A stretch of DNA of 64,000 nucleotides from Capsicum annuum (GCF_002878395.1 NC_061120.1:96956711-97020710); one strand, 5' to 3'. Shown: positions 11,221 through 24,020, counted from the stretch's first letter. A program made the numbers and translations. Notes: a model not told the origin generated them from the sequence alone.

Positions 11221-11401
11221 AATTTATTGTTACCTTTTTTCAATTATGCATAAATTAATTGTAATCTTGTTTGTTTTCTCTTGTTTTATAGTTGTTGGAT
11301 CATAAATGAAAATATATTTTATATAATAAATAACATACATTACCAACTAAAATAAGTTAAAATTGTCAAGTTCATAACTAAACCAACAACAAGATTATTT
11401 A
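11221..11401. other. AT-rich DNA up to the ATTTA target site
   Basis: No feature is seen except the last five bases, ATTTA (11397-11401), which are the left copy of the 42.5-kb element's target duplication. The right copy is at 53874-53878. Confidence 0.7.
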
Positions 11402-13160
11402 TAACACGACCTGAATCAGGGCCTAGTCGTGTTAGGTGCCTCAAGCCCAACTGGAACCGGAGACCACCCCCAATACCCCATCATAACTGCCCTACATTCC
11501 ATATTAGATGAGTTCTAAATATATATATACATATATAATCCAAAATAAAATGGAACAATCATAAATCAAATATAGTCAACCGGTGTCAGCCCCAATACCA
11601 ATACTAATGCCAAGACTGACACCAATACCAACACCGCCCATTCAAACCCGTAGTAGTCCCACAAAGGCTCTATCCGAAAGTAAAATAATATTCGATTGGA
11701 ATATGCCCCCGATCATAGCCAAAACCAAAGTCTATGAGATGACCAACGTGTGTAAGGAAAACCATAACATGAAATAGAGACTTCCAGAGTATGGAAGCTC
11801 ACCATTTTAATCCAACACAAGTTGATCCCGAATTCGATCATTGAGCAGAAGGAGTAGAACAGCTAGTTCCTGCACCATATAGGGATACAATGACCGAAGA
11901 CAGGTTAGCAGGTAAACGCTAGCATGCACTCAGGATAAGGATAAAATAATGCCAACCTTTAAAACCAAGTAAACAATCATGTGCATTTATAACCATATAT
12001 ATATATATATATAATCCATGTCGGAAAAAAAAACCGGGTTTAGAATGCCTTTAAAATCATTAACCTGGGTATGTGAAGCTTAACAATCCTAGAGCCACCC
12101 ACAGGCTATATGGGTCCAGTGTTACCCATGGACAGGCCCCAGTGTGTGTAGCCGCACGAATCGGAGATACCATGGGGGCAGGGAATTCCTGTGTACCCTT
12201 CACCCTCTATGATACATATATACAAGTGTAACTTTGGGGATTCTAGTGTACCCCATAATATGGTCACCATGACCAATCCTCATATCAGCAAACATGAGTT
12301 GACAGTTTCTATCTATTGGACTCACACCTTCACGGTTAGCTACCACAACCTGCCATTATTGCCCAATTAAAACCATTAGCATACAACCAAACCACCATTC
12401 CATTTATTATTAGCCAAGGATATTAGTAGTGGTATAGTCATATCGACTATAGCTTGCAAACAATGTCCTTAGCCAACCTTTTAAAAAAAGGAATTCCCAT
12501 GTACCCATAGATTCCATTATCATTAAGTTTTCTTGGGGGATTCCCATGTACCTCCACAAGTGGTTCATTATTATGTTTGCTTAGGGGATTCTCATGTACC
12601 CTGAAAGGCTTTCAATTAAACCATAACCATGACCACCAAGACCTTACTAGTTAACCATTTAAAACCATCCAAACCAATTTAGGGTTCCATTACCACTTTA
12701 TACCATGCATAGTTTTCAATAAAAGTTCAACAATGTAACAAAAGCATTCTCATAGGCATTTTATCAAACATATTAAGGGCATATAATTTTCAAAACCAAA
12801 ACCAAGTACAAATTAACCATTCCCATGAAACCACATGTTCAATCCACCATTATAACATGAAAACTATAAGTAAAAGACATGGGAAAACCATAACCAATCA
12901 TTTACAAACCAAACCCCCAACATATAATTCAAAACCTAAGACCATACCAAAATTATGCCATGAAAACTATACATTAAATCATGACTTTAGTTAAACTAAA
13001 AATAAGGGAGGAGTATCATGTCTTAGATTATGAAGAAGACGGAGAGATATCACCTTTTAGAGCCTTAATTGACCACCTTGAAGGAAACTTTAGCCTTTGT
13101 TTAACCCAATAGCTTGAGAGAGTTTAAAGAGAGTTTTTGAATATTTAAGATTAGAATAAT
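11402..13160 (-). repeat. 3' LTR, piece 1 (LTR end side)
   Basis: This matches 51620-53385. The element's end reads TAACACGACC here against TGACATGACC in the other LTR. Shared landmarks are the TA dinucleotide run near 11521-11537, ACCAATACCAACACCGC near 11622-11640, the second TA run at 11998-12014, and repeated GGGATTCCCATGTACC words at 12490-12610. The piece stops at ATAAT (13156-13160), the target site of the inserted copia-type element. Short open frames here are not genes. Confidence 0.88.
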
Positions 13161-14184
13161 TGTTAAAAATACGTGCCCTACTGACTAATGACTTTAACGT
13201 AAGAGTTTTCAATGGATGCAACAGGTTGCCTGACGTGTTCCAAGGAAGCAGTAAAACAGGAAGTACAGAACATAATTTTTTTACGTGGAAAATACCTGGC
13301 TCAAAAAGGTGTAAAAAATTAGACGTGTACCTCTACAGGATTTAACCCCAATTCACTAAATAACTCTAAGCCTTAGCAACGACTGATTACAAAACTCTTG
13401 TAACCAATAACTAGGAATAATAAACTCTAATTCCTATACCTCAATAACTAGGAATCATAAACTATAATTCCTATAACTCAAAAAATAGGAATCATAAACT
13501 CTAATTCCTATAACTCAACAATCATCCTTGACTGTTGAACCCACTTCGAGTTATCCCAAACTTGAAGTTAACTCAGCTCAGTATTGTTCCTAAACAATCA
13601 ATCTAGGAAAGCAATAAATTACAACTCCATAAGAATAATACATTTAAACTGACTCATGAACTGTAAAGTTTAATCCTGTGAAGTACGTTCATCAATCTGT
13701 TCCTTTGTACTGGCAGCACTTGAATCTTCAGTTAGAATTCTCTAAATTATGAACTTTCTCAATTTGCTCATGTTTAGCCTTTTCTCGCTCTATAGGTGCG
13801 CAAGTTATTCTGAATAATACATCTTCTATTTAAGCACAACTCTTCAAAGAGTCATTCTTTATTTCAAACTCCTTCTTTAATCAGAACTCTCATTGCATAG
13901 AATTCTACTTTAAGTGAGACTCCTTCTTCAATTCCAACTCTTGTCTCCTTAGTGTTGTAGTCAAACTCCAACTCTTTAAATCAGCACATGTTTATTTCCT
14001 TGAGTTTATCTGAATTAGTCACCCATCTGGTCATTCCTTGAATTTTGCATGCTTGTCTTTAATCATCGATGATTTTGCTACAAGTTTCAGCTACATGAGA
14101 CAGTATGTCTATAACCATCTTGACTGATATGTTTCATATGACTTTGTCAGTTTTTCAATCATCAAAACTACATCGTACCTAACA
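13161..14184 (-). repeat. 3' LTR of the copia-type element
   Basis: On the plus strand it runs from TGTTAAAAAT to CGTACCTAACA. It contains a run of repeated ACTAGGAATCATAAACTCTAATTCCTA-type units (about 13410-13520), three copies here. Next to it, CAAATTCCCTCTTTTG (minus: CAAAAGAGGGAATTTG) is the polypurine tract. Confidence 0.86.
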
Positions 14185-15940
14185 AATTCCCTCTTTTGAT
14201 AATGACAAACCTCTTGCCTTTGTGCATTCAAACATCTTCACCTATAGGCACTAAAGTATAAAATACTAGAATGAAACAAGTTAGTCAATAGGTTATAAAC
14301 ATTGCACCCCTCTTATTTTCCCCCTTTTGGTATCATCTAAAACCATTTTAACGTAATAATATACTAGTGAAAGTGATTTGTTATGCTATTCATGGAAATT
14401 GGGGCTATCACCAAAACAATCAGACAAAGACTTTAGCCAACATAGTAATGTATTAAAGAGAGCAAAAATATAATTCAATTTAGCAAAGATAACCATTTTA
14501 TTTAACCGACAGAGCATGTTACACGTTAAACCTAAGCTAGTACTGAACAAAGAAAAAAAAACTGAGCACTAATAAAAAAAGAATACGGTATAAAAGTGGG
14601 ACATAGCTAAGATACAAATAGTGAGGAGGTGACGAGGAAGGTGAAACAGGTGATATCAACTGTATTAATTGACGAAGGACTTCAACATTTTCATCTTTAT
14701 ATCAATCAAGGTCAAGCTTCAAAGTCATGATCCTTGCCTTAAGGACCTCTTATTTCACTTTATGATTGTCTTGTGCAACTTCTAGTTTGGATTTTTTTTT
14801 AGCTAAATCATTTTTTTATTATCAATTTTTTTTCAAATGAGTGTTATCCCTCCTTATTGAAACCGGTAGAGCAGCATGATTCATTTGTTCAAGAACATCC
14901 ATTGTTGTTTTATATGTCAAACCTGAACTAGGACTGAGATGTCCCCAAAAAATAGCCAATTAGGAACTAAAAGAGAGAGCATGTCCCTTTTTATTCTTCA
15001 GAAATATATGCTGTATGTTATTGATGATAAAGTTTGGCAAATTCATGATACAAAAATTGATATTTTATTTGAAAGAGAAGAAGGAATTTCTGGTATAGAA
15101 TTAACATATTTGTGCACAACTATTTGGAGAGAGTCAAAGAAAATTTGGTCAACCAATTCGTCAACATCATAGGACAAGGGAAGTATAAAGTGTGAGGAAT
15201 GAAACATGTGTGCTCAACTATTTCAACTTAGACAGCCTATGCTTATCTCAGTGTAAAACATACCTGATAAGAAAAACTTTGTGGTCACAATTGCTTATTT
15301 GTACCTATTTTCTGCACTATCTAAAACAAAATTAGGTTAGATGAGTCAAAAATCTAAAATTAAGACACAACTAAATGTGCAAGATTGAATCGAATAACAT
15401 TTTAGCTAATAAGATTAAAAAGAAAAAAAAGTTATTCTAGTCAATCATTGAGGAGAGTTCATGCAATTTTAATCATCCCCAAATCTAACCTATTCCTTTC
15501 AAAATACTCTCTACTTAGTGCCTTTGGTGCTTCTCTAGTCATTTAAGTAGCCCACATAGTCAACATTTTTATATCCCTCAAGAGTGAAGTTACTTTCATT
15601 TGAATACTATAGTCTCAAGACATTGATTCCCATGAGATATCTCAAGATTCTTGTGACAACACCAATTCTTATGAATTACTAACAAAATTATCATCAGCTT
15701 GTGTTGGTGTTATTGATGCATCAATTTCTTAATTTATTGTTCACCCTGTCAATATGCCCCCAGTCTGTACAACAGTTGAACCAGGTGATACAACATTTTC
15801 CTGTGCATTCTCATCAGTTTCACTGTCATCTTTTTTTTAAAAAAAAAATCTTTCTTCCTTCCTCCTTACATGAGCACTCAAAATCTGACCATCTTTTAAA
15901 AGTCTTTTGTTTTAGTTGTCTCAATCTTTTCAGATCTAGT
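14185..15940 (-). other. Internal region lacking recognisable pol
   Basis: No IN, RT or RNase H motif is found on either strand. Minus-strand fragments such as DDSETDENAQENVVSPGS (about 15830-15780) and DELVDQIFFDSLQIVVHK (about 15165-15110) read like low-complexity linker text but belong to no family I know. Plus-strand open frames at 14939-15172 and 15701-15985 are probably chance. The polypurine tract is at its left edge. Confidence 0.5.
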
Positions 15941-15949
15941 AATGGTGCT

Positions 15950-16055
15950 CTTTTTACCACTCTAAAAGATCCATTCCCCCTTTAAATACGGTAAGTGAAA
16001 GGAACTTTATTTGCTACCAGTATTATGCCTTGAGTAAGCTCTATCCATGTACTAA
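15950..16055 (-). pseudogene. Copia protease remnant
   Basis: Minus-strand reading gives YMDRAYSRHNTGSK, then a stop, then LPYLKGEW. This resembles the copia protease start (W-Y-x-D-S-G-C-S-x-H-M-T-G-x-K). The catalytic D-S-G has become D-R-A, so it is inactive. It follows gag in the expected order. Confidence 0.55.
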
Positions 16056-16289
16056 TTTTGCTTTCCTCCTTTCACTGTCACCTCCAAAACAAATTAGGGG
16101 TTAACTTTAAGAACCCAAACAAGCTTGGGTCTTTTCTTATGAGAAAAAAGATATATGAGGTTCCTTCTAGTCCATCGAGGAAATAGGTTATGTGACCTAT
16201 TTCTCTGACCAGTTTTGACCTTCTTGTTAGCTTATGCTAACATAGAACCAGATTCTTTTGCTAGACTTATGCTTCTTGATTTACTTTGT

Positions 16290-17615
16290 GCTGCAACTAG
16301 ACATTCAGTGGATGGATGCCCCAGGTTACCATAAATATAAAACAGATCTTTAATAGCATTAGAACTTTTATAATTTCATTGTGAGTTCTTTGACCTAGCT
16401 TATGAACAAGTATTGAAGAATGTGTCCATCTATTAGCTCCTTCAAGATCAAGTTTCAATTTAGAAACTTCTTGACTTAGTTGACTAACCTTTCCTTTTTC
16501 ACAAAAGTATTCATGTTTAATCTTAGTCAATTCTGACTCAATCTTTTCTTGTTCCTTACTCTTGACCTTTTTTTCTTTTTTAGAAAGAGACAGTTTTAGA
16601 ACTTCAGATTTGAGGGTCAGGTTTGATGAATCAAGTTTGCTAACCTATTCTTTAAGAGTGCAGTTTTCCTTTTCAACAGTGTTCTCACAAGTTTCTTGAT
16701 CAATAAAATCAAACCTGAGACTTGCAAGATTATTGAATAACTTATCCCTATCAGAAGTTAATTCTTGGAAATTATCAATTAGAGCACTCATTAAGGAAAC
16801 AAGTTTCTTTTTAGAAAATAAATGCAACTTCTCTTTGAGTTTAAGAATACTTTCCTCAGAGTTTCCATCATCTTCTTCCATGTCTAAATCTCCAATGGCC
16901 ATGAGTGCAGTTTTATCATCTTCTTCATCATCTAATTCATCACTTTCAGATGCCCTATTTAGATCTTCCATGTCCATCTCATAGGTCTTCAAATTCCAAC
17001 TAACTCATCAAGGGATATTCTAGTGAGATCCTTAGCTTTTCTTATTGCTGTAACTGTGACATTCCACTTAGACTTTGGAAGGACTCTCAAGACCTTTTCT
17101 ACCTATTTCTCAGTAGATAAAACCTTTTATAGAGCTGATAACTCATTCTACAACAAAGTTAACCTAGTTATCATTTCTTATAGTGACTTATTGTTCTCCA
17201 TTTTGAAAGCCTCATATTCATTGAAAAGTAATGCAATTTTAAATTTTCACACTTGGATAGTGCCTTCATGTGCATTCATCAATGCATCCCAGATATGTTT
17301 AGCAGTGTTGAAATTCGACACTCTATTGTACTCGGCTGGATCAAGACCACAAACAAGAATGTTTTTGGCTTTTTCATTCTTTTATAGTGCAACAAGATCT
17401 TTCGGGGTGAATTCACTCCTTACCTTTTTCACTTGTTCTACATCCACTGTCTTCATGGGAATTGTTTGTCTATTAATAATTTTATCCCATAATTCATAAT
17501 CTATACTTTGAAGAAATTTTTCCATCCTAGCTTTCCACCAAATCAAGTGAGACCCATTGAAGAGTGGAGGTCTAAAGTGGATTGACCTTCACTGTGACCA
17601 GTAGGTGGCACGGAA
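16290..17615 (-). pseudogene. Copia gag pseudogene (UBN2-like)
   Basis: Minus-strand reading begins at about 17615 with MNSVPPTGHSEG. It runs through MEKFLQSIDYELWDKIINRQ, IPMKTVDVEQVKKV, CGLDPAEYNRVSNFNTAKHI and TRISLDELVGNLKTYEM, with interrupting stops. The best open part is 16645-16992, an acidic coiled-coil-like stretch (DELDDEEDDKTALMAIGDLD). Near 16300-16340 a CCHC knuckle reads FYIYGNLGHPSTEC, with the first two Cys lost. This is the copia gag order: UBN2 domain, acidic linker, zinc knuckle. Plus-strand frames at 16733-16984 and 17023-17499 are antisense shadows. Confidence 0.82.
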
Positions 17616-17661
17616 TTCATCATTTGATCTTTGTCTTAGGTGCTAACCCTTTTTAAGACAA

Positions 17662-17676
17662 CCTAGCTCTAATATC
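17662..17676 (-). promoter_or_regulatory. Primer binding site of the copia-type element
   Basis: Minus-strand GTGATATTAGAGCTAGG, next to the LTR end AACA, resembles TGGTATCAGAGC (initiator tRNA-Met). It fixes the element's orientation. Confidence 0.72.
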
Positions 17677-17679
17677 ACT

Positions 17680-18731
17680 TGTTAAGAATATGTGCGCTAT
17701 TGACCAGTGACTTTAACGTAAGAGTTGCCTGTAGATGGAATGGTTTACCTGACGTGTTCCAAGAAAACAGTAAAACAGGAAGTAAAGAACACAATGATTT
17801 TTACATGGAAAACACCTGACCCAAAAAGGTGTAAAAAACACGACCTGTACCTCTATAGGATTTAACCCCAACTTCACTAAATAACTCTAAGCCTCAACAA
17901 AGACTGATTACAAAACTCTTGTAATGAACAACTAGGAATCATAAACTCTAATTCCTATGCCTCAATAACTAGGAATCATAAACTCTAATTCCTATAACTT
18001 AAATAAACTCTAATTCCTATAACTTAAAAACTAGGAATCATAAACACTAATTCCTATAACTCAACAATCACCCTTGACTGTTGAACCCAGTTTGAGTTAA
18101 CCCAAACTTAAAGTTAACTCAGCTCAGTATTGATCCTAAACAGTCAATCTAAGAAAGCAATAAATTACAACTCAATAAGAATAATTCATTTAAATTGACT
18201 CATGAACTGTAAAGTTTAATCCTGTGAAACAGGTTTGTCAATCTATTCCTTTGTACTGACAACACTTGAATCTTCAGTCAAAATTCTCTCATTATGAAAT
18301 TTCTCAATTTGATCGTGTTTAGCCTTTTGTCTCTCTGTAAGTGTGCAAGTTATTCTAAATAATACATCTTCTATTTTAAGTACAACTCTCCAAAGAGTCA
18401 TTGTTTCTTTCAAGCTCCCCATTTAATCAGAACTCTCATTGTATAGAATTCTACTTCAAGTGAGACTCATTCTTCAATTCCAACTCTTGTCTCCCTAGTG
18501 TTGTAGTCAAAATCCAACTCTTTAAATCAACACATTTTTATTTCCTTGAGTTTATCTGAATTATCCACCAATTTGTTCCTTCCTTGATTTTTTCACGCTT
18601 GTCGTTAATCATCAATGATTTTGCTACAAGTTTCAGCTACATGAGATAGTGTGTCTGTGAACCATCTTGACTGACATGTTTCATATAACTTTGCCAATTT
18701 TTTAATCATCAAAACTACATCGTACCCAATA
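17680..18731 (-). repeat. 5' LTR of the copia-type element
   Basis: This pairs with 13161-14184 with many point differences and one extra ACTAGGAATC-type unit. It ends CAATA where the other copy has TAACA, followed by the target duplication ATAAT at 18732. Confidence 0.86.
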
Positions 18732-18736
18732 ATAAT

Positions 18737-18777
18737 AAGGTAAATGAATTCCCAATAGTATTTTAAGTTGTGGGGTC
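18737..18777 (-). repeat. 3' LTR, piece 2 of the 42.5-kb element
   Basis: This 41-bp sliver (plus strand, CCCAATAGTATTTTAAGTTG inside) matches 53366-53406 of the right LTR and bridges two independent insertions. Its last five bases, GGGTC, are the left target copy of the Athila-like element. Confidence 0.85.
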
Positions 18778-20071
18778 TGGTAACACTCACCTATATTATG
18801 TGATTTGGTAGAGGATAGTCGTTGTCAATATCCAAACTTCCATTGCGGTTGAATCTACGAGGAGTCAGATTTAGAATTCAATTCATATGGGTGTTATGGT
18901 TACTTAAAAAGATACCCGAAGTGTTTGCAACAATAAACACATAATGTTAATGAGGGGGAGGGGTTTGGTTTGGATTCTGGATTTCTTCAACATCAAGTCA
19001 AACAACACACTACAATCACACTTTTATCTTGAAATTCCAATTATGAGGGATCTTGGGATTATGTCTACCTAAGGGCAAGGTGTGCATGAGATCAAGATGG
19101 TTTAGCATAAGTACTAATCATTGGGTACATGATAGGTTACGTCAAAAATCTTTTAGTCTAATTTGTCTAACAAAATCTCAAAGATGTCACTTCTTGGCTC
19201 TTTCGAGCACCTAACGATGTATCAACAATAGTCACCCAAAACCTCAATTGGGCATCCCTATTTCTAGGAAGATGCTCATGACATAACTCACTATCCATCT
19301 ACCCTTATTTCTAAGATAGTAAAAAGGAGTAAACCATTTTATCAATTATCCACTATTGTTTTATCTCTCTATAGCCCCTTTTCGACGAAGCTATGGGTTC
19401 CCAAGAGTTCACCCACATCCTTCTTTCAAGGATGATGATTGTTTTCTAGAGTTTGGGGTTTTCACTCAACAAACCCATTTGGATATTTAGGGTTTTCACC
19501 CATAAATTCAAACTATTAGGAGAAAGGAATAGTGAAATCCATAATCAACACTTAAAACATTATACAAACACACCATTACCCACACACAATTGCACCTTAG
19601 TTCAATATAATCCCAAGACTAGAGAAGTTAGCTACTCATGAAATTAAAGAGAAAAAATATACCAAGCAATTTAGTCATGGCATCCACAACTATGGAGAAT
19701 AAATAAAATCTTCAACTCACACTTCAATTTCACCTACTTCAACTTGAAATTCTCAAAACAAAATAATGTTCCCAAAATTCTTGGGTTCCACAAGTTCTAG
19801 TTTGTCAATTGTCCTTTTTTTTCATGATGTCCAATAGAAAAAGAATTTTGGATCTTATATGGGAATTTGAAATCAGCTATGCCTTTTGACTGAATTGCCC
19901 TTGTTCATTAAACTCGCTAGACCGCAATCACACTGATAAATCTGCGATCGCTTTCTAAACTTTGCGATCACGCTAACTTGACAAAATTGACGACGACAAT
20001 CACTAGCTAATCTCCATGATCGCGCTCACTTGACGAAACTTAACTGACAGCGATCGCGGCCATTAGACTGC
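18778..20071 (-). repeat. 3' LTR of the Athila-like element, part 1
   Basis: This matches 42135-43400. It starts TGGTAACACTC where the other LTR has TGATAATGCTC. Near its right end (19915-20060) is a cluster of GCGATCGC/CGATCGCG words. It breaks at ACTGC (20067-20071), the target site of the next element. Confidence 0.86.
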
Positions 20072-20336
20072 TGATGAGTAATGAATTTACCACTCCCTTG
20101 CACTCCATTTCCGTGCACACTACTATGATTTACATGCATAAATGAGATAACTTTATGATTAAATGCACTATGTTCCACATTTTGCAGGCACATACATATT
20201 GAGATAAAAATATGTGGATTTGAGCTGAAAAAGATCAAAAGAAGTAAACAAGTGCAGTCTGAAGACCTGGAGCAGAACATAGGCTCAGTTACTGCGATCG
20301 CGGTCTGAGGGACACGATTGTGGTCAGTTAAGATTA
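20072..20336 (+). repeat. 5' LTR of the pol-less element, part 1
   Basis: It starts TGATGAGTAATGAATTTACC and matches 33267-33515, including GAAAAAGATCAAAAG and GACCTGGAGCAGAACA. It stops just before a copia LTR. About 640 bp of LTR present in the right copy are missing here, so the copia event also involved a deletion. Confidence 0.82.
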
Positions 20337-20339
20337 ATT

Positions 20340-21365
20340 TGTTATCCTCTTAAGTCTATGTTTTAATAATGACAAACTAACAAGTGTCTTTGCAGGACAC
20401 TTATGACTGCTAATATTGGAAGGAAAAAAGAAGCCAACTCCAAGAATAGAAGGACATCAGCAATGGATGAATATTCATGGTATCCAAGTACCATCAATCA
20501 CAATAAGAAAAAATGGAAGGAAAATCTCATCTCCTAATGTTATAGAAAATTGAATCAAGATTTTAGAAGATAAAAGAGTATCTCGCCAAAGATATAGAGG
20601 ATCATGACATTCAAACAGTATGGCAAGCAGATCAATAAAATATCACAGAAATGGAAGAAGGATCACAATCCCAAAATCATGGCAGACCAAATCAGTCAAG
20701 AAGAGAAGATTATAAGCACATTCGAAAAGGCATCAATCTCTACAATACCAAAAAAAAGTAGATCACGTACATATCTAATATGGACGTGATTCAAAGCCAT
20801 ATATGGACATATCATATGACTACATTCCTCAATCAAGGAATTAATTTATGTCATTAATTGAGAAGAAATCTTTTGGGTTATTTTATGAAGAGTAGCAACC
20901 AAAAACTATAAAAGATGAAGAACAAAGACAGTCACTTTTACATGCAATTTCAAGGAGAAAATTCAAAGTGTCTCATTCTTAGTCTTACAAGGCTCTGTAA
21001 CTTCTAGTTTACAATTGTTATATAAAGAGTAGGATTGAGTCAACTTTGTAACATCAACTAAAGTTATGTCACAATATCTGAAGAGAAAAATAAGTCTTTA
21101 GAACTTGTTTTATATCATTGTACTCATACCCAACTTTCAATGATCTAAGGAAACTTTGAAAACCAAGGGGACTAGAAGTAGACACCACATTGGTGTTCCG
21201 AAACAGGATAAATCTTTATGTTATTACTTTACGTTCTATTATTTACGTGCTTAATTGTTTAAATCTAATCTATTTGTGAAGTGCATTGATCTGTAGGGAT
21301 GTCGACTATGAGGAGTTAGTAATCGACTCATAGAAGAAAATTTCAATTTACTCCCTCTTGAATTT
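20340..21365 (+). repeat. 5' LTR of the truncated copia element
   Basis: It begins TGTTATCCTC at the break in the host LTR and ends near the primer site. The end cannot be fixed because no second LTR exists for comparison. TATAAAAGATG near 20908 is a possible promoter element, and the sequence downstream is leader-like. The open frame 20604-20789 shows no known protein. Confidence 0.65.
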
Positions 21366-21369
21366 TAAT

Positions 21370-21384
21370 TGGTATCAGAACAGG
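21370..21384 (+). promoter_or_regulatory. Primer binding site (initiator tRNA-Met type)
   Basis: TGGTATCAGAACAGG matches the common TGGTATCAGAGC site nearly perfectly. Confidence 0.8.
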
Positions 21385-21427
21385 TCTCACCAACTGCATT
21401 GCTTAACTGCATGTGAGCAAAGATCAG

Positions 21428-22441
21428 ATGGACCAGTATCAAATTCTCAATGCTCCTCTTCAGGATGACCACTCCTCCACAAGACCACCATACTTTAATG
21501 GATAACATTATTCTTACTGGAAGAACAAGTTCAGAATCTTTGTCCAATCAAATAACTTCCAAGCCTGGGTTGTCATCAAGAAGGGTCCAAAGCCGATTCC
21601 AGGACTCAAAGAGAAGCAAAACAACAGGGATTAACAATCCAACAACACCAACATAGAAGACCTTAAAAGTTTTAATATCACCAAAGAACAACAAGATGTA
21701 ATTCAAATTAATGCAAGTGCTATAAGTTTGCTTTTGTGTGCAGTTAGCGGAGAAGAATACGATAAGATATCAACTTGTGAAACTGCAAAAGAAATGTGGG
21801 ACAAACTGGAGGTAACCTATAAAGGAACCACCAAAGCCAAGAGGTCAAAAATTGCTGCCCTGGTCAATGAATATGAGCTTTTCAAAATAGAAGAAAATTA
21901 GGACATTAAAACAATGTTTGCCAGATTTAGTAAAACTTTCTGCAAACTGAAATCACTACGGATGATGTATCCACACAACCTACAAGTCCAGAAGCTGGTT
22001 TGAAGTTTCCCAAAGACTTGGGAAACCAAGGCTTCTATTCTGGAAGGTGGAGATCTTTAAAACATGACATATCATGAACTATAAGGTAACCTTATTACAT
22101 ATAAGAGAAATTATATCAATAGGTTTAACAAGGATGAAAAGAAGAAACCAGTAGCCTTTAATGCTGCTCCAACTAGAGAGAAGGACATTCTGGAAGATGC
22201 TAATAGTGAGGAATAGTCCTCATCAACTGTGGGGTAAGGCAGATCATGAGACAGAGACAACAAAGATCCCAATAAAGAAAAAATAATGACTCCATCAGAA
22301 ATAATGATCTCTATTACTACTGTGGAAGGCCTGGTCATTTCAAACAAAATTATCCAAAATTGAGATGACCATAATCTAGAAAGATTCAGAATTTTGGAGC
22401 CTGAAGCAATGAAGATGAAACTGAAAAAGAAGTAGAGGTTA
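21428..22441 (+). pseudogene. Copia gag pseudogene, 5' part
   Basis: It starts at ATG with MDQYQILNAPLQDDHSS and continues with YWKNKFRIFVQSNNFQAW, IQINASAISLLLCAVSGEEY, KEMWDKLEVTYKGTTKAK and a zinc-knuckle region YYYCGRPGHFKQNYP, in which the first and last Cys are Tyr. This is a UBN2-type copia gag. Frame changes near 21980 and stops (TAG in place of CAG or TGG) break it. The solo LTR enters at 22442 and gag resumes at 24021. Confidence 0.84.
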
Positions 22442-24020
22442 TGTAACACCCTAAAATCTGATCCCAAGATGTTACATGGTGCTCATGGCTACGAGTAGCC
22501 CCAAGCTAATCCTTTAAGCCTGCTACTAGGTCTGGATCTTACTTTAAGATAAACTAGTCATGCAATAATACTGTATTATACCAAAACTGAGCTAGAATAA
22601 ACTGAAAACACTATCTGAATAAGAAATACTAAAATTCTGGAAATTAACTAGTAGTTCGACAAGCCTCTACTACTAAAGAACTAGAGAGTCATCGGGATAG
22701 ACCACCAACTGACTTAAACTAAACTAAAAATGATAAATCAAGTACTATGAAAGATGGAAATACGAAGAAGTAGGCCCTCGAATCATGAGGACTCATCAAC
22801 TGTGGGAGCGTAGATAGAGATGCTCGAACTACTCATACTGCTGATACTGAGTACTTGAACCTATATTATAAGACAATGCAGCACATAGGCATATATGTGG
22901 ATCAACACTTTGAGGATGTACTGAGTATATGGGGGTGTAATTCATAAGAAAACATCATCATACTTTATAAAAATAATGCATACTAAATGTAAATGACTCA
23001 TATAAGATGGAATGTCTAAAATACTGAGATCTGAAATCATGCATGGCAAATCAAGCTTTGTAAATCTAGTGAGTCATAACATTTAGTTTTAAAGGTTGTA
23101 CTTATACTTTATTTTTAAATCATGTTGTCTAAGTGTATAAAGAACTCATGTTTGAATCTAAAATCAGAAAAGTGAAAACTATAACTATTATCTTTTTGTA
23201 AACTATAATATGAGAAAAATATGTGAACCTAAATTGCAGATCATGTAATCTTTAATAAAAATCAAGTTTTTAGGCACAAGGACAAAATATTTATCCTTGT
23301 TCAAACCCCACATACCTTAGATGATGAACTAGATCAAGAAGCTTGGTTTTGAGGTCCTATTTGTGCCCTTGAAGGTTGATTCTTGGAGCTTTTGACTTGA
23401 AAATCTTGAAATTTGAACTAGTTTGGAAGTAAAATTGTGAACTTTTTGGGGATTCTTGAAGTTGGATTTTGAAGCTTAGGGTTTTTACTTGAGAGACATT
23501 GATGAAGAATGAGCATATTTTGCTTAATAATGCCTTTAATCGTCTATTTTCATGATTTAGGAGGAGTAGGTAAAAGACCAAAGTGCCCTTGGGATTTAAA
23601 ATCCATAACTAGAATGTCGTTTAAGGATTCACCACGATGCGGTGAGTGTGTCATTGTGATACCCACCGTGATGCGGTGGAATTGCGGTGACTTATTGGAT
23701 ATTGACAATTGCTGTTTTGAGGTTCACCGTCATGTGGTTCAATTGCGATGAGCTTTTGGAAATCAACAAATGTAGATTTGGCCTCCATCACAACGCGATG
23801 ACTGCCCTGTTGGTACACTGCTTACTAAAAATGCCCTAACTTCTTCACCATGTGTCAGTTTTGGACGAATTTGGTATCGATGGAAAGCTTATTCAATTTT
23901 CTACACAATGAAAAGCCGAAATCAAGAAAATTATATATGAATTAAATATTATTTAATTTGGAAGCCATCCATTAACATTCTAGGAATAAAATTAAGCTAG
24001 AAAAAGTTTGGGGTATTAAA
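22442..24020 (-). mobile_element. Solo LTR (1.58 kb) inside copia gag
   Basis: It begins TGTAACACCC and ends GGGTATTAAA, which answers the expected inverted end GGGTGTTACA. Flanking 5-mers are GGTTA (22437-22441) and GGCTG (24021-24025), two transitions apart. Removing the insert and one copy leaves gag in one frame. There is no internal coding region, so it is a solo LTR. Orientation is inferred from a splice-donor-like AAGGTATG on the minus strand (about 23321-23328), as in the Tekay-like LTR. A cluster of CGATGCGGTGA words lies at 23630-23810. The long open frames inside are not recognisable proteins. Confidence 0.82.

Larger units (their letters stand above)
13161..18731 (-). mobile_element. 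Copia-type LTR element, internally deleted (TSD ATAAT)
   Basis: LTRs at 13161-14184 and 17680-18731 are clear repeats of each other, flanked by identical ATAAT at 13156-13160 and 18732-18736. The primer site and gag lie next to the right LTR on the minus strand, so the element is minus-strand. The 3.5-kb internal region has gag and a protease trace, but I find no integrase, RT or RNase H. It therefore depends on other elements or is a deletion derivative. It sits inside the 3' LTR of the 42.5-kb element. Confidence 0.87.

Noticed and set aside
17023..17499. A 158-codon plus-strand frame
   Set aside because: It is the antisense of copia gag, whose minus-strand motifs are clear across the same bases.
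22111..22467. A 118-codon minus-strand frame
   Set aside because: It is antisense to copia gag and crosses the edge of the inserted solo LTR.
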